A DNA stretch of 64,000 bases. Source: Cristatella mucedo. Its lineage: Eukaryota > Bryozoa > Phylactolaemata > Cristatellidae. The notes beneath the pieces were generated by a model. That model saw nothing but the letters and a program-made list of their open reading frames with translations. It made no database searches and was not told the origin of the DNA. Below, piece after piece: positions 47,251-58,948 of this stretch. Position 1 is the first letter of the stretch. Each line of letters begins with the position of its first letter. The stretch covers positions 1,606,001 through 1,670,000 of the forward strand of contig WPIO01000021.1 in assembly GCA_009760855.2 (NCBI GenBank), in the 5' to 3' direction. Made by a program: the position numbers and the translations under genes.

Positions 47251-47873
47251 GTTAGTAACACTTAATCAAGCATGCACAGGTAGGTAATGCACACAAGGAA
47301 AAAACGAAATGCAATGTTTTGCTCAGCTCGTTTCACCAAAGCCAAGCAAGATTATCTCTTCACCGCATCGAATTGATCGATGTTCTCTATTACTTTAAGT
47401 TTTCTTGGCACCTGGATGAAAATTCGTAGCCAGAAAGCACAATTTCGAGCTGGCACAAGCAATTTGTGCTGCAGCAGACATCTCAGCTCATTAGCAGTGC
47501 CCTTACACACGGGCTGACATTTATGCCCAGCTTCTTTGGAGACAGATTGTAGGCACAAAATTGAAGAACGAACTTGACTGAATATGCTGAGTACTCATGC
47601 ACCTTGCAACCGTTTGGTAGCCAGCCCCATTTATTCGTGGGATAATAAAAATAGTCATTAGGCTTGCCCGTGCTCTTTTTTAAAAAGAACAACTTGTCAG
47701 GCGTTGGCCCATGCAGTCAGCTAGCAGCATGCTGTAGCCCTTTCTAAGAGACCTTAAAGTGCTACCGGAAACTGGCATTGCCTTGATATTGCTATGGCCA
47801 ATGCTACCACTCTGTATAGAATGCTAGGGGTCAGAAGTCGAAGGTTTAGGCTAAAAGTCATCGAGAGTCAAGA
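47251..47873. other. No recognisable gene
   Basis: Two overlapping minus-strand ORFs (47352-47558 and 47483-47692, the latter with PTNKWGWLPNGCKVHEYS) have no family match. Confidence 0.35.
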
Positions 47874-48012
47874 GCTGGTTTGGTGCAGCGGTTAAGGGTG
47901 CTCGCCCCGACCAAGGTCTGTGTGAGACCACGGGCTCGAGCCCCGAGGCATATGCGAAGCGCCTGAGTAGTGATTAAGTTCTCTTAGGGCGCTATGCAAA
48001 TGAATTGTATAC
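47874..48012 (+). mobile_element. SINE-II reference copy
   Basis: The best SINE-II copy: GCTGGTTTGGTGCAGCGG (A-box-like TGGTGCAGCGG at 47881-47891), GGTGCTCGCCCCGACCAAGG, the B box GGCTCGAGCCC at 47933-47943, and a tail with AGCGCC (47958-47963) pairable with GGCGCT (47988-47993) around GTGATTAAGTTCTCTTAG, then ATGCAAATGAATTGTATA. Box spacing of about 41 bp suits an internal pol III promoter. The parent tRNA cannot be fixed by eye; a Leu/Ser type is possible. Confidence 0.82.
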
Positions 48013-48029
48013 ATGAGCCACTGTAAGTC

Positions 48030-48230
48030 ACCTTGTCAATGCCTCGAGGACGGTGGTTGAACCAGCTTGAGGGAACTGTTTTCAAAGGGCTGTATGTTCC
48101 CGGGGAGCTAGCAACAAAGTTGATAAACACCAAGGAATATACTGTAATAGAGGGATACTTTGTCGAGAAACTGCTGAGCATAGAGGATGTACCTTTCGAC
48201 AACCAGACTCGGTGTGGTCTCACGGTTTCT
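48030..48230 (+). CDS. Possible coding exon of unknown function (weak)
   Basis: A plus-strand frame with an ATG at about 48039 reads MPRGRWLNQLEG, GTVFKGLYVPGELATKLI and EYTVIEGYFVEKLLSIEDV, with a protein-like balance of hydrophobic and charged residues and no repeat character. It runs to 48257. It lies immediately downstream of a SINE-II. No family is recognised and splice sites are not obvious (a GTGTGG near 48211 is the nearest donor-like site). Confidence 0.25.
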
Positions 48231-48259
48231 GCACTTGCACGTGAAGCAGCCCCCTAAAT

Positions 48260-48769
48260 TGTATGACTAAAGCAAGCACAATTAAGCTCAGTCAGAGTGC
48301 ATGGAGCAGACAGATGCAAAGTCAACAGCTGCATCTGCAAGCACAAACACCGAGTAGACATTAAAAACAAATTGCTACGCTTTGTAGAAAAACCGAGCAC
48401 CAAAAACCAAGCATCTTACGCCACGGTGCTTTGGAGTTTGCTGCACCAGGCCTAAGCCTAGCCACCCCCTGATGGGGATTCATGCTGATGCGAGAAGTGG
48501 AGATTTGCTGTAAACTCCGGCCCATCGACTTTCGCCAGAGCTGCTGGCACCTGACAGTCAACCGTATCCACTGTCCCTAAACATATGGTAGCCACTTTGC
48601 TCCTCCCAGCTGCTTTTGCTGCAGCTTTGATTGGGATAACTGCTTTCTTGCACGCTCACCTACTGCTAACTTAATAACTTTCGGTTTCCCTATGTAACGT
48701 TTGGAAATATTGAACATAAAACCTATTAGTGACAATTCAGGCAACCAGATCAAGTGCTGTGATCAACCG
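48260..48769. other. No recognisable feature
   Basis: No supported ORF or repeat. Confidence 0.4.
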
Positions 48770-49440
48770 GTGGGTTTCTAAGTTCCCTTTTAAACTGTGT
48801 CAACTCAAGGGAAGTCACAATATCAGTCCAGTAGGAAGTTCTAATCTGTGAGGCCACATGAACCGACATCTCGGTCTTCAGAGGATTTCGGTTGGTCAGA
48901 AACACAGCTAGAAGCCGCTTGAATCAGACGAGAGAATTGCATTATGGACAGCCAGAGTTAGAGAATGATGGGATCTAAAAGTGAGTGACATGCCCTTGAA
49001 GTTCATACACGGTAGTATTGAGCAACGGTGCTGATTGGTGAGAAGTCGTGTAATGTGGAAGTTGTGACATTCCCGACAGATAAGGTTAGGTGCAAAATTT
49101 TGCACCTACCATTGGCAACTTATTGGTGAGGCAGGAAGACCTGCAATTAGCCAATTACACAATTCTAGAAAGGATTTAAACATGCATGGACCATCATGGA
49201 TGTGGTATCCTTATGCCAACAACCGAGAGCATTTGCATATTATGAAGCTGAGAGTAGGTAGATCAAACTAGAGCTGAAGTGATCATCTATTGAAAGGCGA
49301 CTCTGGAACAGACCACCCACATCTAGGCAAATGTCGGGATCCACTATTACTTAAATGACTCTGTACAATTGATCTTGAAATAATAGAGCAGTAAAGGGAA
49401 TTTGTAATATTAAACTCCATTTAAGTTCGCAAAAAATAAA
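48770..49440 (-). mobile_element. LINE-A-related copy, very old
   Basis: On the minus strand the relics read QNFAPNLICRECHNFHITRLLTNQH (ORF 48908-49105), aligning with QNSAARLVCRERRSCHITPLLADLH of the best copy, with further matches upstream to the SAYFQLHNIAKIRACLDKD region (around 49195-49260) and downstream to the FGDRAFSSYA region (around 48850). The 3' UTR, hairpin and ATT tail are not recognisable. A perfect 20 bp palindrome sits at 49088-49107. Confidence 0.65.
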
Positions 49441-49467
49441 GGTCAGCTGATCCAACTAGGTCATTTA

Positions 49468-49590
49468 CATAGCAGCTGAAGAGCCTTAGTGGCTGTTGTC
49501 CCGATTGCTACAGATTGTCTCCTTCAGGACTCAAACCCACGACACGGGTTATAAAGAGCAAGCACATTACCCCTCAGCTAAATTGGATGC
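49468..49590 (-). mobile_element. SINE-I copy, diverged
   Basis: Minus strand: TTAGCTGAGGGGTAATGTGC, TTTATAACCCGTGTCGTGGG, the B-box-like GGTTTGAGTCCTG, AGACAATCTGTAGCAATCGG, then AGCCACTAAGGCTCTTCAGC. The AGCC...AGGCT hairpin of SINE-I is kept. The terminal part is lost. Confidence 0.55.
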
Positions 49591-49689
49591 CTAGAGTACA
49601 ACCGATTTCTGTTTTTAAAAGTTATCTCAATACTGTTTAACTTCCCGGATTCTGGGACAGCTAGTGTGAATATAAATGCATATACCCAT

Positions 49690-49805
49690 ATGTACTTCAT
49701 TTGTATAGCTCATAAGAGAACTTGATGTCATGGGTTTTACGTTTGCCGAAAGGCTCGAGCCCACGACCTTGGTCATTAAAGACAAGTAAGTACCTTTCCA
49801 CGGGA
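49690..49805 (-). mobile_element. SINE-II copy, diverged
   Basis: Minus strand: CCCGTGGAAAGGTACTTAC, ACCAAGGTCGTGGGCTCGAG (B box), then a tail with CATCAAGTTCTCTTATGAGC and TATACAAATGAAGT. The left arm of the tail hairpin is lost. Confidence 0.6.
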
Positions 49806-49937
49806 CTGTACCAGGTATACATTTTACAGATCGTATTTATTTGGGGTAAATTAGAGATCGAATTGCCATTTATACCAAAAGCAGCTTGGGCTTTAAGTGT
49901 GCTGTAGCAAGTTCTCCGGTGTGCTACCTTGTTAGTC

Positions 49938-49982
49938 TTATGTATTGTGGAGTTATAGATGGACACACATTACATTACATTC
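49938..49982 (+). mobile_element. LINE-B terminal 45 bp
   Basis: TATTGTGGAGTTATAGATGG and ACACACATTACATTACATT correspond to the extreme 3' end of LINE-B (TTTGTGGAGTTACAGACGGAGATACATTACATT in pieces). An extremely short 5'-truncated insertion or remnant. Directly after it, ACATTCACAATACAC occurs twice. Confidence 0.6.
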
Positions 49983-51879
<1,897 letters not shown>

Positions 51880-51971
51880 TTACTATTCAGTGCACTCTCT
51901 CACTAACAGTTTCCAGGTTAGCTCCTTACTTAATGGTCCTCGTGGTAAACTAGCCGATTGCTTCTCTAGCT
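51880..51971 (+). mobile_element. LINE-B host copy, 5' piece before the nested insertion
   Basis: CACTAACAGTTTCCAGGTTAGC, CTCCTTACTTAATGGTCCTC and TAGCCGATTGCTTCTCTAGC match the linker of the long copy at 40594-40677. It stops at TTCTTT and resumes at 52953 with TTCTTTGTCAACAAG. The extreme 5' limit is unclear. Confidence 0.65.
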
Positions 51972-52950
51972 TCTTTAATGAAATATATCTCCGTCTGCAA
52001 CTCCACAAAGCCACAAAGACTATCTGGGTGTATGCAGGAGAGTTTTGTATAGCACACTCACAGCTTAAGTGGCTTCCGGTAGCATTCGATAGCCGACAGA
52101 CTTCACTCACACAAAGAAGTATAGCAGAGAAGTATAGCAGAGTCGGGAGAGCAGTTGAGGTAGTAAGTAATATAGAAGTAGCAGCTCAGGACGGCTGGAA
52201 AGGATGTGCCATAGTCGGCAGCCGGAGAGTAGTTGTCATTTCGTAAGAGTCGTGAAGGTGAGTTCCACAGTCTAGGACCTGCAGAGCTAAAGCTTCTATC
52301 GCCAACGGTCTTTAAGCAAAGGAATGGAATAGCTAACTTATTGTCCACACGGGACCCAAGGGCATGGAGAGGCTGAAACTGGTGCAACAGTTCAGCTATT
52401 ATGGAGGAGCCAAGCTGTGGCTGGCCTTGTGGATCAGCATTAGAACTTGGCGCTGTATCTGTTGATTAACCGGCAACCATCCTAGCTCTTTTAGCAAAGG
52501 AAACACGTGGTCAAACCTCTGGTACTTGAAAACTAGCCTTGCAGCCATATTCATAGCTGTTTGCCGTAGCCTAGTTGCTCTTTTGGGTAGCCTAACCTTA
52601 AGGGAATTTACAATACTCTATCCGAGACAAAACCAAGGAGCTACTTAAAGTTTTTTCAAGCCACCTTGGAAGACAGTTCCTAATCTTAGATAGGGATCGG
52701 ACGTGATAGCTAGCTGTGAAAACAGTCTTCTTAACGATACTATCAAAGTTTATGCAGTTGTCAAAGACAGCACCTAAATTCCAAGCACACGGTGATGGTC
52801 ATGCAACAACATCAGCTATTGGAAGAGCAGAGCCTTCCAGCCACACACTTCAGGTGTCCTATGAGCAACAGTTCAGTTTTATAGTCATTTAGTTTAAGTA
52901 AATTTTCTTGACATGCAGAATCGAATGTCAGTAAGGCAAGCATTGAGCTT
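51972..52950 (-). mobile_element. LINE-B copy 5, nested inside another LINE-B
   Basis: A minus-strand copy from about the LNACLTDIRF position (52950) to the 3' end (GGAGATATATTTCAT) at 51972. C-terminal ORF 52103-52387 carries LGSRVDNKLAIPFLCLKTVGDRSF and GPRLWNSPSRLLRNDNYS. The upstream part is frameshifted. The same hexamer TTCTTT lies immediately before and after the insertion. Its CATTA tail is decayed. Confidence 0.8.
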
Positions 52951-54680
52951 ATATTCTTTGTCAACAAGATAGACAAGATCAGTGAGTCCATGCTTAGAGT
53001 GGTAGCTTCCTCTTCAGACTCTCGTCCCTCAATACCACCACATCAATGCGCAGCACATCAACGTCTAAATTCAATGAGCCACTACTGACCTCATCCTGAA
53101 GTTCATCTTCCAGTCAAAAAAGACTACAAGTCCTCCAGACTCTACTCCCACTGTCCTACTTCTAAGGTGCTCAGATCTGCTGCTGCCATGCATAACCAAC
53201 ATCATTAATATGTCATTAGCCTCAGGTCATGTCCCAGCACCTTTCGAAAAGGCTGAAGTTAGGCAGCTAATTAAGAAAGCAACACGAGACCAAGAGAATG
53301 TGAGCAACTCCCGCCCAGCCTCCCTTCTACTGCTCCTATCGAAGACACTGGAACGAGTTGTGGCAGACCAGCTATTATTGAAATATTATTGATTATCTAT
53401 TATTGAATCTTCAAACCTAGTAAGTTCAAGTCTGGATTTAGAGCTAATCACTCCTCAGAGTCAGCATTGCTTAGGATATATAACAACCTTATTAGAATGC
53501 AGACTTTGGTAAAGTTCCTCTGTTTGCTTTGCTAGATTTTTCTGCAGCATTTGATGCAATTCGTCACAAAGTCTTTCTTAAGCACCTGTCATATCACGAG
53601 GACATCGCTGGCACTGCACTACAATAGTTCGGTTCAAAGTTCAGTGGGAGCCTCCGGAGTATTGACATGAACGAACAAAGGTTATCCGAAGAACCACTGA
53701 AACACAGGAACCTCAGTGCTCGGTGTGCAGTCTGCTTCTTTTCGTAGTTTGTACCACCCGTCTTGGCCATGCGACTGCTATGCACAATCTGGGTTTGCTT
53801 TAATGCGATAACACGGAACTGCTGCTCATAGGACACCCTAAACGTGCGGCTGGATTACAAGGCTTTGCTCTTCTAATAGCTGACGCTGTTGTGCGACCAT
53901 CCCTACGTGCTGAAAATTTAGGTGTCGTCTTCGACAGCTGCCTGAATTTTAAAAGCTTCGCTTACAGCTTTCCAACACGTCCGGTCCCTATCTAAGGTAA
54001 GGAGCTGTCTTCCATGGTGGCTTGCAAAAGATTTTACTAGCTCCACAGTTCTGTCTCGGTTTGATTATTGCAAATTCTCTTTTGGCTGGGCTACCAAAAA
54101 AAGCAACTAGGCCACTGCAGATGGCTATTAATATGGCTGCAAGGCTAGTTTTCAAGTACCAGAGGTTTGACCACGTATCTCCTTTGCTAAAGAGCTAGGA
54201 TGGCTGCCGGTTGATCGACAGATACAGAGCTAAGTTCTTACGCTGACCCACAAGGCACACCACAACTTCGCTCCTCCACACCTAGCTGAACTGGTGCACC
54301 AGTTTCAGCCTCCTCGTGCCCTCGGGTCATGCATGGACAATAAATTAGCTGTTCTATTCCTCTGCTTTAAGACCGTTGGCATAGAAGCTTTAGCTCTGCA
54401 GGTCCTAGGCTGTGGAACTCAACTTCCACGATTCTTACGTAATGACAGCTACTCTCCTGCTGCCGACTATGGCTCATCTTTTTCCAGCGGTCCTGAGCTG
54501 CTACTTCCATGCTACTCACTACCTCAACTGCTCTCCTGACTCTGCTCTGCTTCCCAATTTTTCTTTGTTGCATGAGATAAAGTCTGTTGGCTAGCGATTA
54601 GGCTGCGAGTGGGCTATATAAAAATCTCCTGCGTAGACCCACACAGTCATTATGGAGTTACATATGGAGATACATTACAC
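52951..54680 (+). mobile_element. LINE-B host copy, main part (longest LINE-B)
   Basis: Continues from the linker (FFVNKIDKISESML) through SQKRLQVLQTLLPLSYF-like frameshifted sequence, MSLASGHVPAPFEKAEVRQLIKKATRD (ORF 53210-53392), a finger/palm region (LLDFSAAFDAIRHKVFL near 53530-53585) and PLKHRNLSARCAVCFF. The catalytic box region is largely deleted near 53790-53815. LLIGHPKRAAGLQGFALLI, LAGLPKKATRPLQMAINMAA and the C-terminus around 54294-54594 follow. It ends GGAGATACATTACACA near 54680. Multiple frame breaks. The only LINE-B copy with RT motif A. Confidence 0.8.
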
Positions 54681-54748
54681 ATGGCAGGAAATTACATTCC
54701 TCCCAGCCCTCTAGCACGCCGAATCCTCTACACACCCTTGCTGAGTGT

Positions 54749-55388
54749 ATTAATAATAATAATAATAATAATTCACTTGATAAAGCGCCCTCAGAGAACT
54801 TAATCTCTCTCTAGGCGCTTTACATTTGCTGTAAAGTAAAATGCAATTGAATCGTAAGTAAAATCATGCTTGAAAAACAAACGAGATGAATAATATGGTT
54901 AGGGGTGACATGCACAGGGTCAGCATGCAAATGTGGTTAGTGGCAGCATGCACAGTGTCAGCACGCATAAGCACACCAAAGACGAATCACAGGGACCCAC
55001 TAAATGCTGTCCTAAATAGGTGTGTTTTTAAGTTCCTTTTAAATGTGGTCAGGTCAGGGGATGTTTTGACGCAGGTCGGGAGGAAGTTCCAGGCTTTGAG
55101 AGCATATGAACTAAATGCACGGTCTCCAAAGGATTTAAGGCTTGTATGAGGTATTTCTAGACTGTTGGATTCCGAGAAGCGGGTGGTACGATGCTTGGCC
55201 TGATGGGGTAGTATATCTGACAGATAGGCTGGAGCCATAGAATGAAGGGACCTAAAAGTGAGCGACAAAATCTTGAAGTCAATCCGTTGCTTGACTGGTA
55301 GCCAGTGCAGGTCGGCGAGAAGTGGAGTAATGTGGCAACTGCGACGCTCACGACAGACAAGCCTAGCTGCAGAGTCTTGCACAAGCTG
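54749..55388 (-). mobile_element. LINE-A copy, 5'-truncated, well preserved
   Basis: Minus strand from LQLVQDSAARLVCRERRSC through LLADLHWLPVKQRIDFKILS and FGDRAFSSYALKAWNFLPT to AFSGSL without a stop, within ORF 54987-55451. The first 20 or so codons of that ORF belong to the neighbouring plus-strand element read backwards. The tail hairpin (GATAAAGCGCCCTCAGAG and CTAGGCGCTTTAC) and (TAA)n at 54749-54771 are intact, so it is probably young. Confidence 0.87.
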
Positions 55389-56390
55389 TATTGATGACAT
55401 CCGCACGTGGATGGCAACAAACTTTTTCAAATTAAAGGATGATAAAACCAACTTACTAGTTAAGGGTAAACCAAGTGTTATTCAGAAATCGGAAAGGTTA
55501 CCACTCATAATCAGCTCTGCCGCCAGCATATCTCTTGTTGAATATGCACGAAGTCTAGGTATCCTGTTTCAAAGTGACCTTTCACTAGATGTACACACCA
55601 ACTCTGCAGTCAAGCCTGCCCACTTAAAAGCTGCATAATGTTGCCAAAATTTGGCCTTGCTTAGACAGGGATACACCATCTAAATTATTTCACGCTTATA
55701 TAACATCCCATCTCCAGTTGTGTAACACACTGCTTGCTGGTCTCCCAGTGTCTGCAATCAGGCGCTTACAGTTGGTGCAAAACTTTGCAGCTAGGCTTGT
55801 CTATCGTGAGTGCAGTTGCCACATCTTACTCCTCCTTGCCGACTTGCACTGGCTAAAAATCAAGCACCGTATCGATTTCAAGATACCGGCACTTACTTTT
55901 AGTTCCCTCCGTTCTATGGCTCCAGCCTACCTATCAGAACTACTCATTACTAGGCCAAGCATCGTCCCACCCACCGTTCTGACATAAATCGTATAGCTAT
56001 ACCTCGTGCAAACTTTAATATCTCTGGAAACTTAGCCTTTAATTCATATGCTCACAAAGTCTGGAACTCACTCCGACTGATGTAACGACATTCCCTGACA
56101 TGAAATTAAAAAAGAAGCTTAAAACACACATGTTTATTGCAGAATCTAATGGGTTCTTGTGATTCGTCCGTTGTGTGCTTATGCTTGCTGACGCCGTGCT
56201 TGCTGCTATTAACCGTAGTTGTACGTTGACCCTGAGCAAGTCACATTAAACAATTGTATGCTTGATGACATTGCGAATTTTACCACTAATCATGTAGTCA
56301 TCCTTTCTTTACAACATCTTTAAAGTGAGAGATTTAGTTCTCTGGGGACGTTATACCAATGCATTATTATAATTATAAGTGTTATTATTA
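55389..56390 (+). mobile_element. LINE-A-related copy, older, head-to-head with the previous one
   Basis: It starts abruptly at CIDDIRTWMATNFFKLKDDKTNLL (frame of 55258-55638, whose first third is the other element). It continues SLVEYARSLGILFQSDLSLD, LLAGLPVSAIRRLQLVQNFAARLVYREC (ORF 55718-55987) and LLADLHWLKIKHRIDFK, with a broken C-terminus. It ends with GAGAGATTTAGTTCTCTGG and an ATT run at 56361-56390. The outer tail stem has decayed. Confidence 0.8.
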
Positions 56391-56959
56391 CTTTACATAG
56401 CAAGGGATTAGTTGGCAACGTCCGTTGTTGACTTCAGAATGGCTTATCTAGTTGACTTTGCGGAAAAAATCCGAGGGTTGATCAGATAGCAGAGCGAATT
56501 GACCATGACATGCTTTGTTTGGTGTTTGCATCATTTTAGATCTGGCTGCAGCATCCTTACGGTAGCCAAGGACGGTGACCTATATCCACTAAAAGGTTTT
56601 AACCTAAGATGAAATGAATGGATGAGGCTTTGCTAATTTTTGGCGGAGGTGTACATATCAACGCCGTGCAGAGTCTCTAAATCATTCATTTATAGTAAAC
56701 GTACTCTCCTTAGTGAGACAATAGTCTGCGGGATACAAAGTCAGCGTAAAATTGCATTAGGCTACCAGAGAACCAGAGCTATGTTATGCTGACCTATCCC
56801 GCAAGTTGACCAGATATTCTACTAGCAAATGCCTATAATACTACTTTCGATCAATTGTTTATTATGTGATGCTGAAGTTCCAACACTTGCAATATACTAG
56901 TAATGCCCACCCTTCTTTAAACGGCAGTTTTCTGGCTTCAATCAGGCAAGAACCTTCTT

Positions 56960-56962
<3 letters not shown>
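56391..56962. other. No recognisable feature
   Basis: No supported ORF or repeat. Confidence 0.45.
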
Positions 56963-57020
<58 letters not shown>

Positions 57021-57135
57021 TTGTTGATCAAGCATGATTTTACTCACCATTCAATTGCATTTCCCTTTGCAGCAAATGTAAAGCGCCTAGAGAGAGATTA
57101 AGTTCTCTGAGGTACATATATATATATATATATAT
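56963..57135 (+). mobile_element. LINE-A tail fragment enclosed by two (AT)n runs
   Basis: An AT run (56963-57016) leads into the LINE-A 3' UTR end from TTTGTTGATCAAGCATGATT to AAAGCGCCTAGAGAGAGATT and AAGTTCTCTGAGG (57017-57111). It then breaks into a second AT run (57115-57135) exactly where GGCGCTTTATC should complete the outer hairpin arm. The usual ATT tail is missing. Confidence 0.75.
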
Positions 57136-57267
57136 GACTGGGTTAATGAAGAAGCTGCTAACTTGGTTGACGATCATAGAAGTCTCCTGAACGCGCGCGA
57201 CTTTCGCTGGCAGCCCTGCACTGAAAGTCCGGTATCCATCCCGTAGATGCTATGTGGGCTTCCATAG

Positions 57268-57436
57268 GAGCTAGCCGTGACAGTCCTGGAGGTAAGGTGC
57301 TGGCTCTTCAAAACCGAGGTTGTGGGTTCAAATCTTGCAGTTGGGTTATTTTTTCTACTGCCACCTGCAAGCAATCATGATAGCCGATAAGGCTCTTCTG
57401 TCGCTATGCAAATGAAGCTGTTAAATCGGCTAAGAT
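57268..57436 (+). mobile_element. SINE-I copy
   Basis: GTGACAGTCCTGGAGGTAAGG (A-box side), AAAACCGAGGTTGTGG, the B box GGTTCAAATCTTGC, CTGCCACCTGCAAGCAATC, AGCCGATAAGGCTCTTCTG, CGCTATGCAAATGAA and GCTGTTAAATCGGCTAAG. The AGCCG...AGGCT hairpin and terminal mini-hairpin are both kept. Confidence 0.7.
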
Positions 57437-58107
57437 TATTTTTCTTGACAACTGGGGAGGGGCTTGAGCGGCAGGTGCAGCCCTACCCCGCCCCTTCAGC
57501 TTTGGCTCTCATCTCCCTGTGCACTTGCAGCCAAGCGGGCTCTAAAATAAGCAAAGTACGGAGAACTAAAAGCCCACTCGGCGAATAATGGACTGAACAG
57601 TACTGGACTGACATTTTGCTCAACTCCATCTACATATTTCCTACTCATGTGGTGGCCGAAAGGTTGCCAAAACCAAGACTTTTTCCTCGGCTTTTTTAAA
57701 TCTTCGGCCGACATCTAGAGACGGCAGTAACAAGTGATTTCAATGTAAGCTTCCAGATTACCAGCATATCACTGTCTTAATGTAAGCTTTGTGGTAAGCA
57801 TTACTGCTTCGGGTTCGTTTTTCTTAAAGATCGCTGTACTGCCTGCAGTAAAAACAGCTGCTCATTCGTACACTTGCTAAAAACACCAACTGTGTGTGAT
57901 CTGGGAGCAATAGCAAAAGAAGATAAGTAAGAATAGATATTCTTAATGGATTACTTAAAGACGCCAAGAAGTTTTTTAATTTCCCAGTCTGAAGAAAGTT
58001 ACTAATACCGAAATGCTCCCGTTTTCTGTAAAACATGCCTGGGGGTCCTAGACTGAGACATGTTGTGTAATGTACTTCTTAATAAAAGCTGGGTCGTGGA
58101 TGGTTGA
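57437..58107. other. No recognisable gene
   Basis: Short ORFs without motifs. Confidence 0.4.
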
Positions 58108-58200
58108 GTTTTACAGCGAGCTATCCTTTATATTCTACTACAGCCGGAATGACAGCTGCTAACGTTAAGGCTCGTCTGCTGCCATATGAATGAATCTGAT
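58108..58200 (+). mobile_element. SINE-I 3' part
   Basis: GCGAGCTATCCTTTATATTC, AGCTGCTAACGTTAAGGCTCG, CTGCTGCCATATGAATGAAT. The layout follows the SINE-I body and tail; the tRNA-like head is missing. Confidence 0.5.
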
Positions 58201-58802
58201 GGTCAATCTTAAAGTTTTAATGTTTGCTCTCTTGACCTGTCGAGCTTTGACCTGCAGAGTTTCTGTTTCACTGTCACTAGTATAAGTGTTTCACTACGAC
58301 TTGTTATATGCTACCGGTTGAAGCGCTGGTTACACCACGCAGTTTCTTCGTAGTTTTAACATCCTTATAAAATTCCAGCTGGCTAAAACTCAAGATGGCA
58401 AAAGTAACAATGCCAACTAAATGCACAGTGTTCTTGAAAGAAGAGTACAAATTTCTTGGATGAAACCATCTTTGCTTGTTTCTTGAAAAGTAATTCAAAT
58501 CTTGTGACAATGACGCAAGAATCCCGAAAAATCTCTTTACCCTTCCCAATCGTCGACAAACAGTCCAGGCTTGATAACTCTTTCCTATCGCAGTATTTTT
58601 TATCCTGAACACAAGATTTCGCGAGGGACTTCAGTCGTCCGTGGGTGTCTGTGAACTTTAGCCTAATTTTGGCTTTCATGACTTTTTGAAAGCTCGCGGT
58701 TGTATAATAATTTCACCGCTATAAATAACGACGGCCTTTCTGTGAGTTCCGCACGTACGCCCACTAAATGAGCTATAAACTGCTTATTAAACCTTGTGTT
58801 TA
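58201..58802. other. Unrecognised; overlapping minus-strand ORFs
   Basis: Two minus-strand ORFs in different frames, 58304-58612 (102 codons) and 58383-58679 (98 codons), overlap. Neither has a recognised domain. They may include an exon, but nothing in the sequence separates the two. Confidence 0.3.
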
Positions 58803-58948
58803 TATAGTTCATTCGTATAGCACCAAAAGAGAACTTAATCTCCATTCACGCGCTTCACGTGTGCCATGGTGCTCGAGCTCACGAACTCGGCCCGACTTTG
58901 GTGGGGGCGAGCACCTTAACCACTGGGCCAAACGTGTACTCAGTCAGG
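58803..58948 (-). mobile_element. SINE-II copy
   Basis: Minus strand: GTTTGGCCCAGTGGTTAAGG (good A-box region), GTGCTCGCCCCCACCAAAG, the B-box-like GAGCTCGAGCACC, GAAGCGCGTGAATGGAGATT, AAGTTCTCTTTTGGTGC and TATACGAATGAAC. The tail hairpin is partly kept. Confidence 0.72.

Noticed and set aside
47874-47950. tRNA gene
   Set aside because: A and B boxes are present but the acceptor stem and a credible anticodon arm are not, and the sequence continues into a repeated LINE-like tail. It is a SINE head.
51972-54680. Twin-priming inversion of one LINE-B
   Set aside because: Both halves contain the complete 3' end, and the outer element resumes on both sides of the inner one, so it is a nested insertion.
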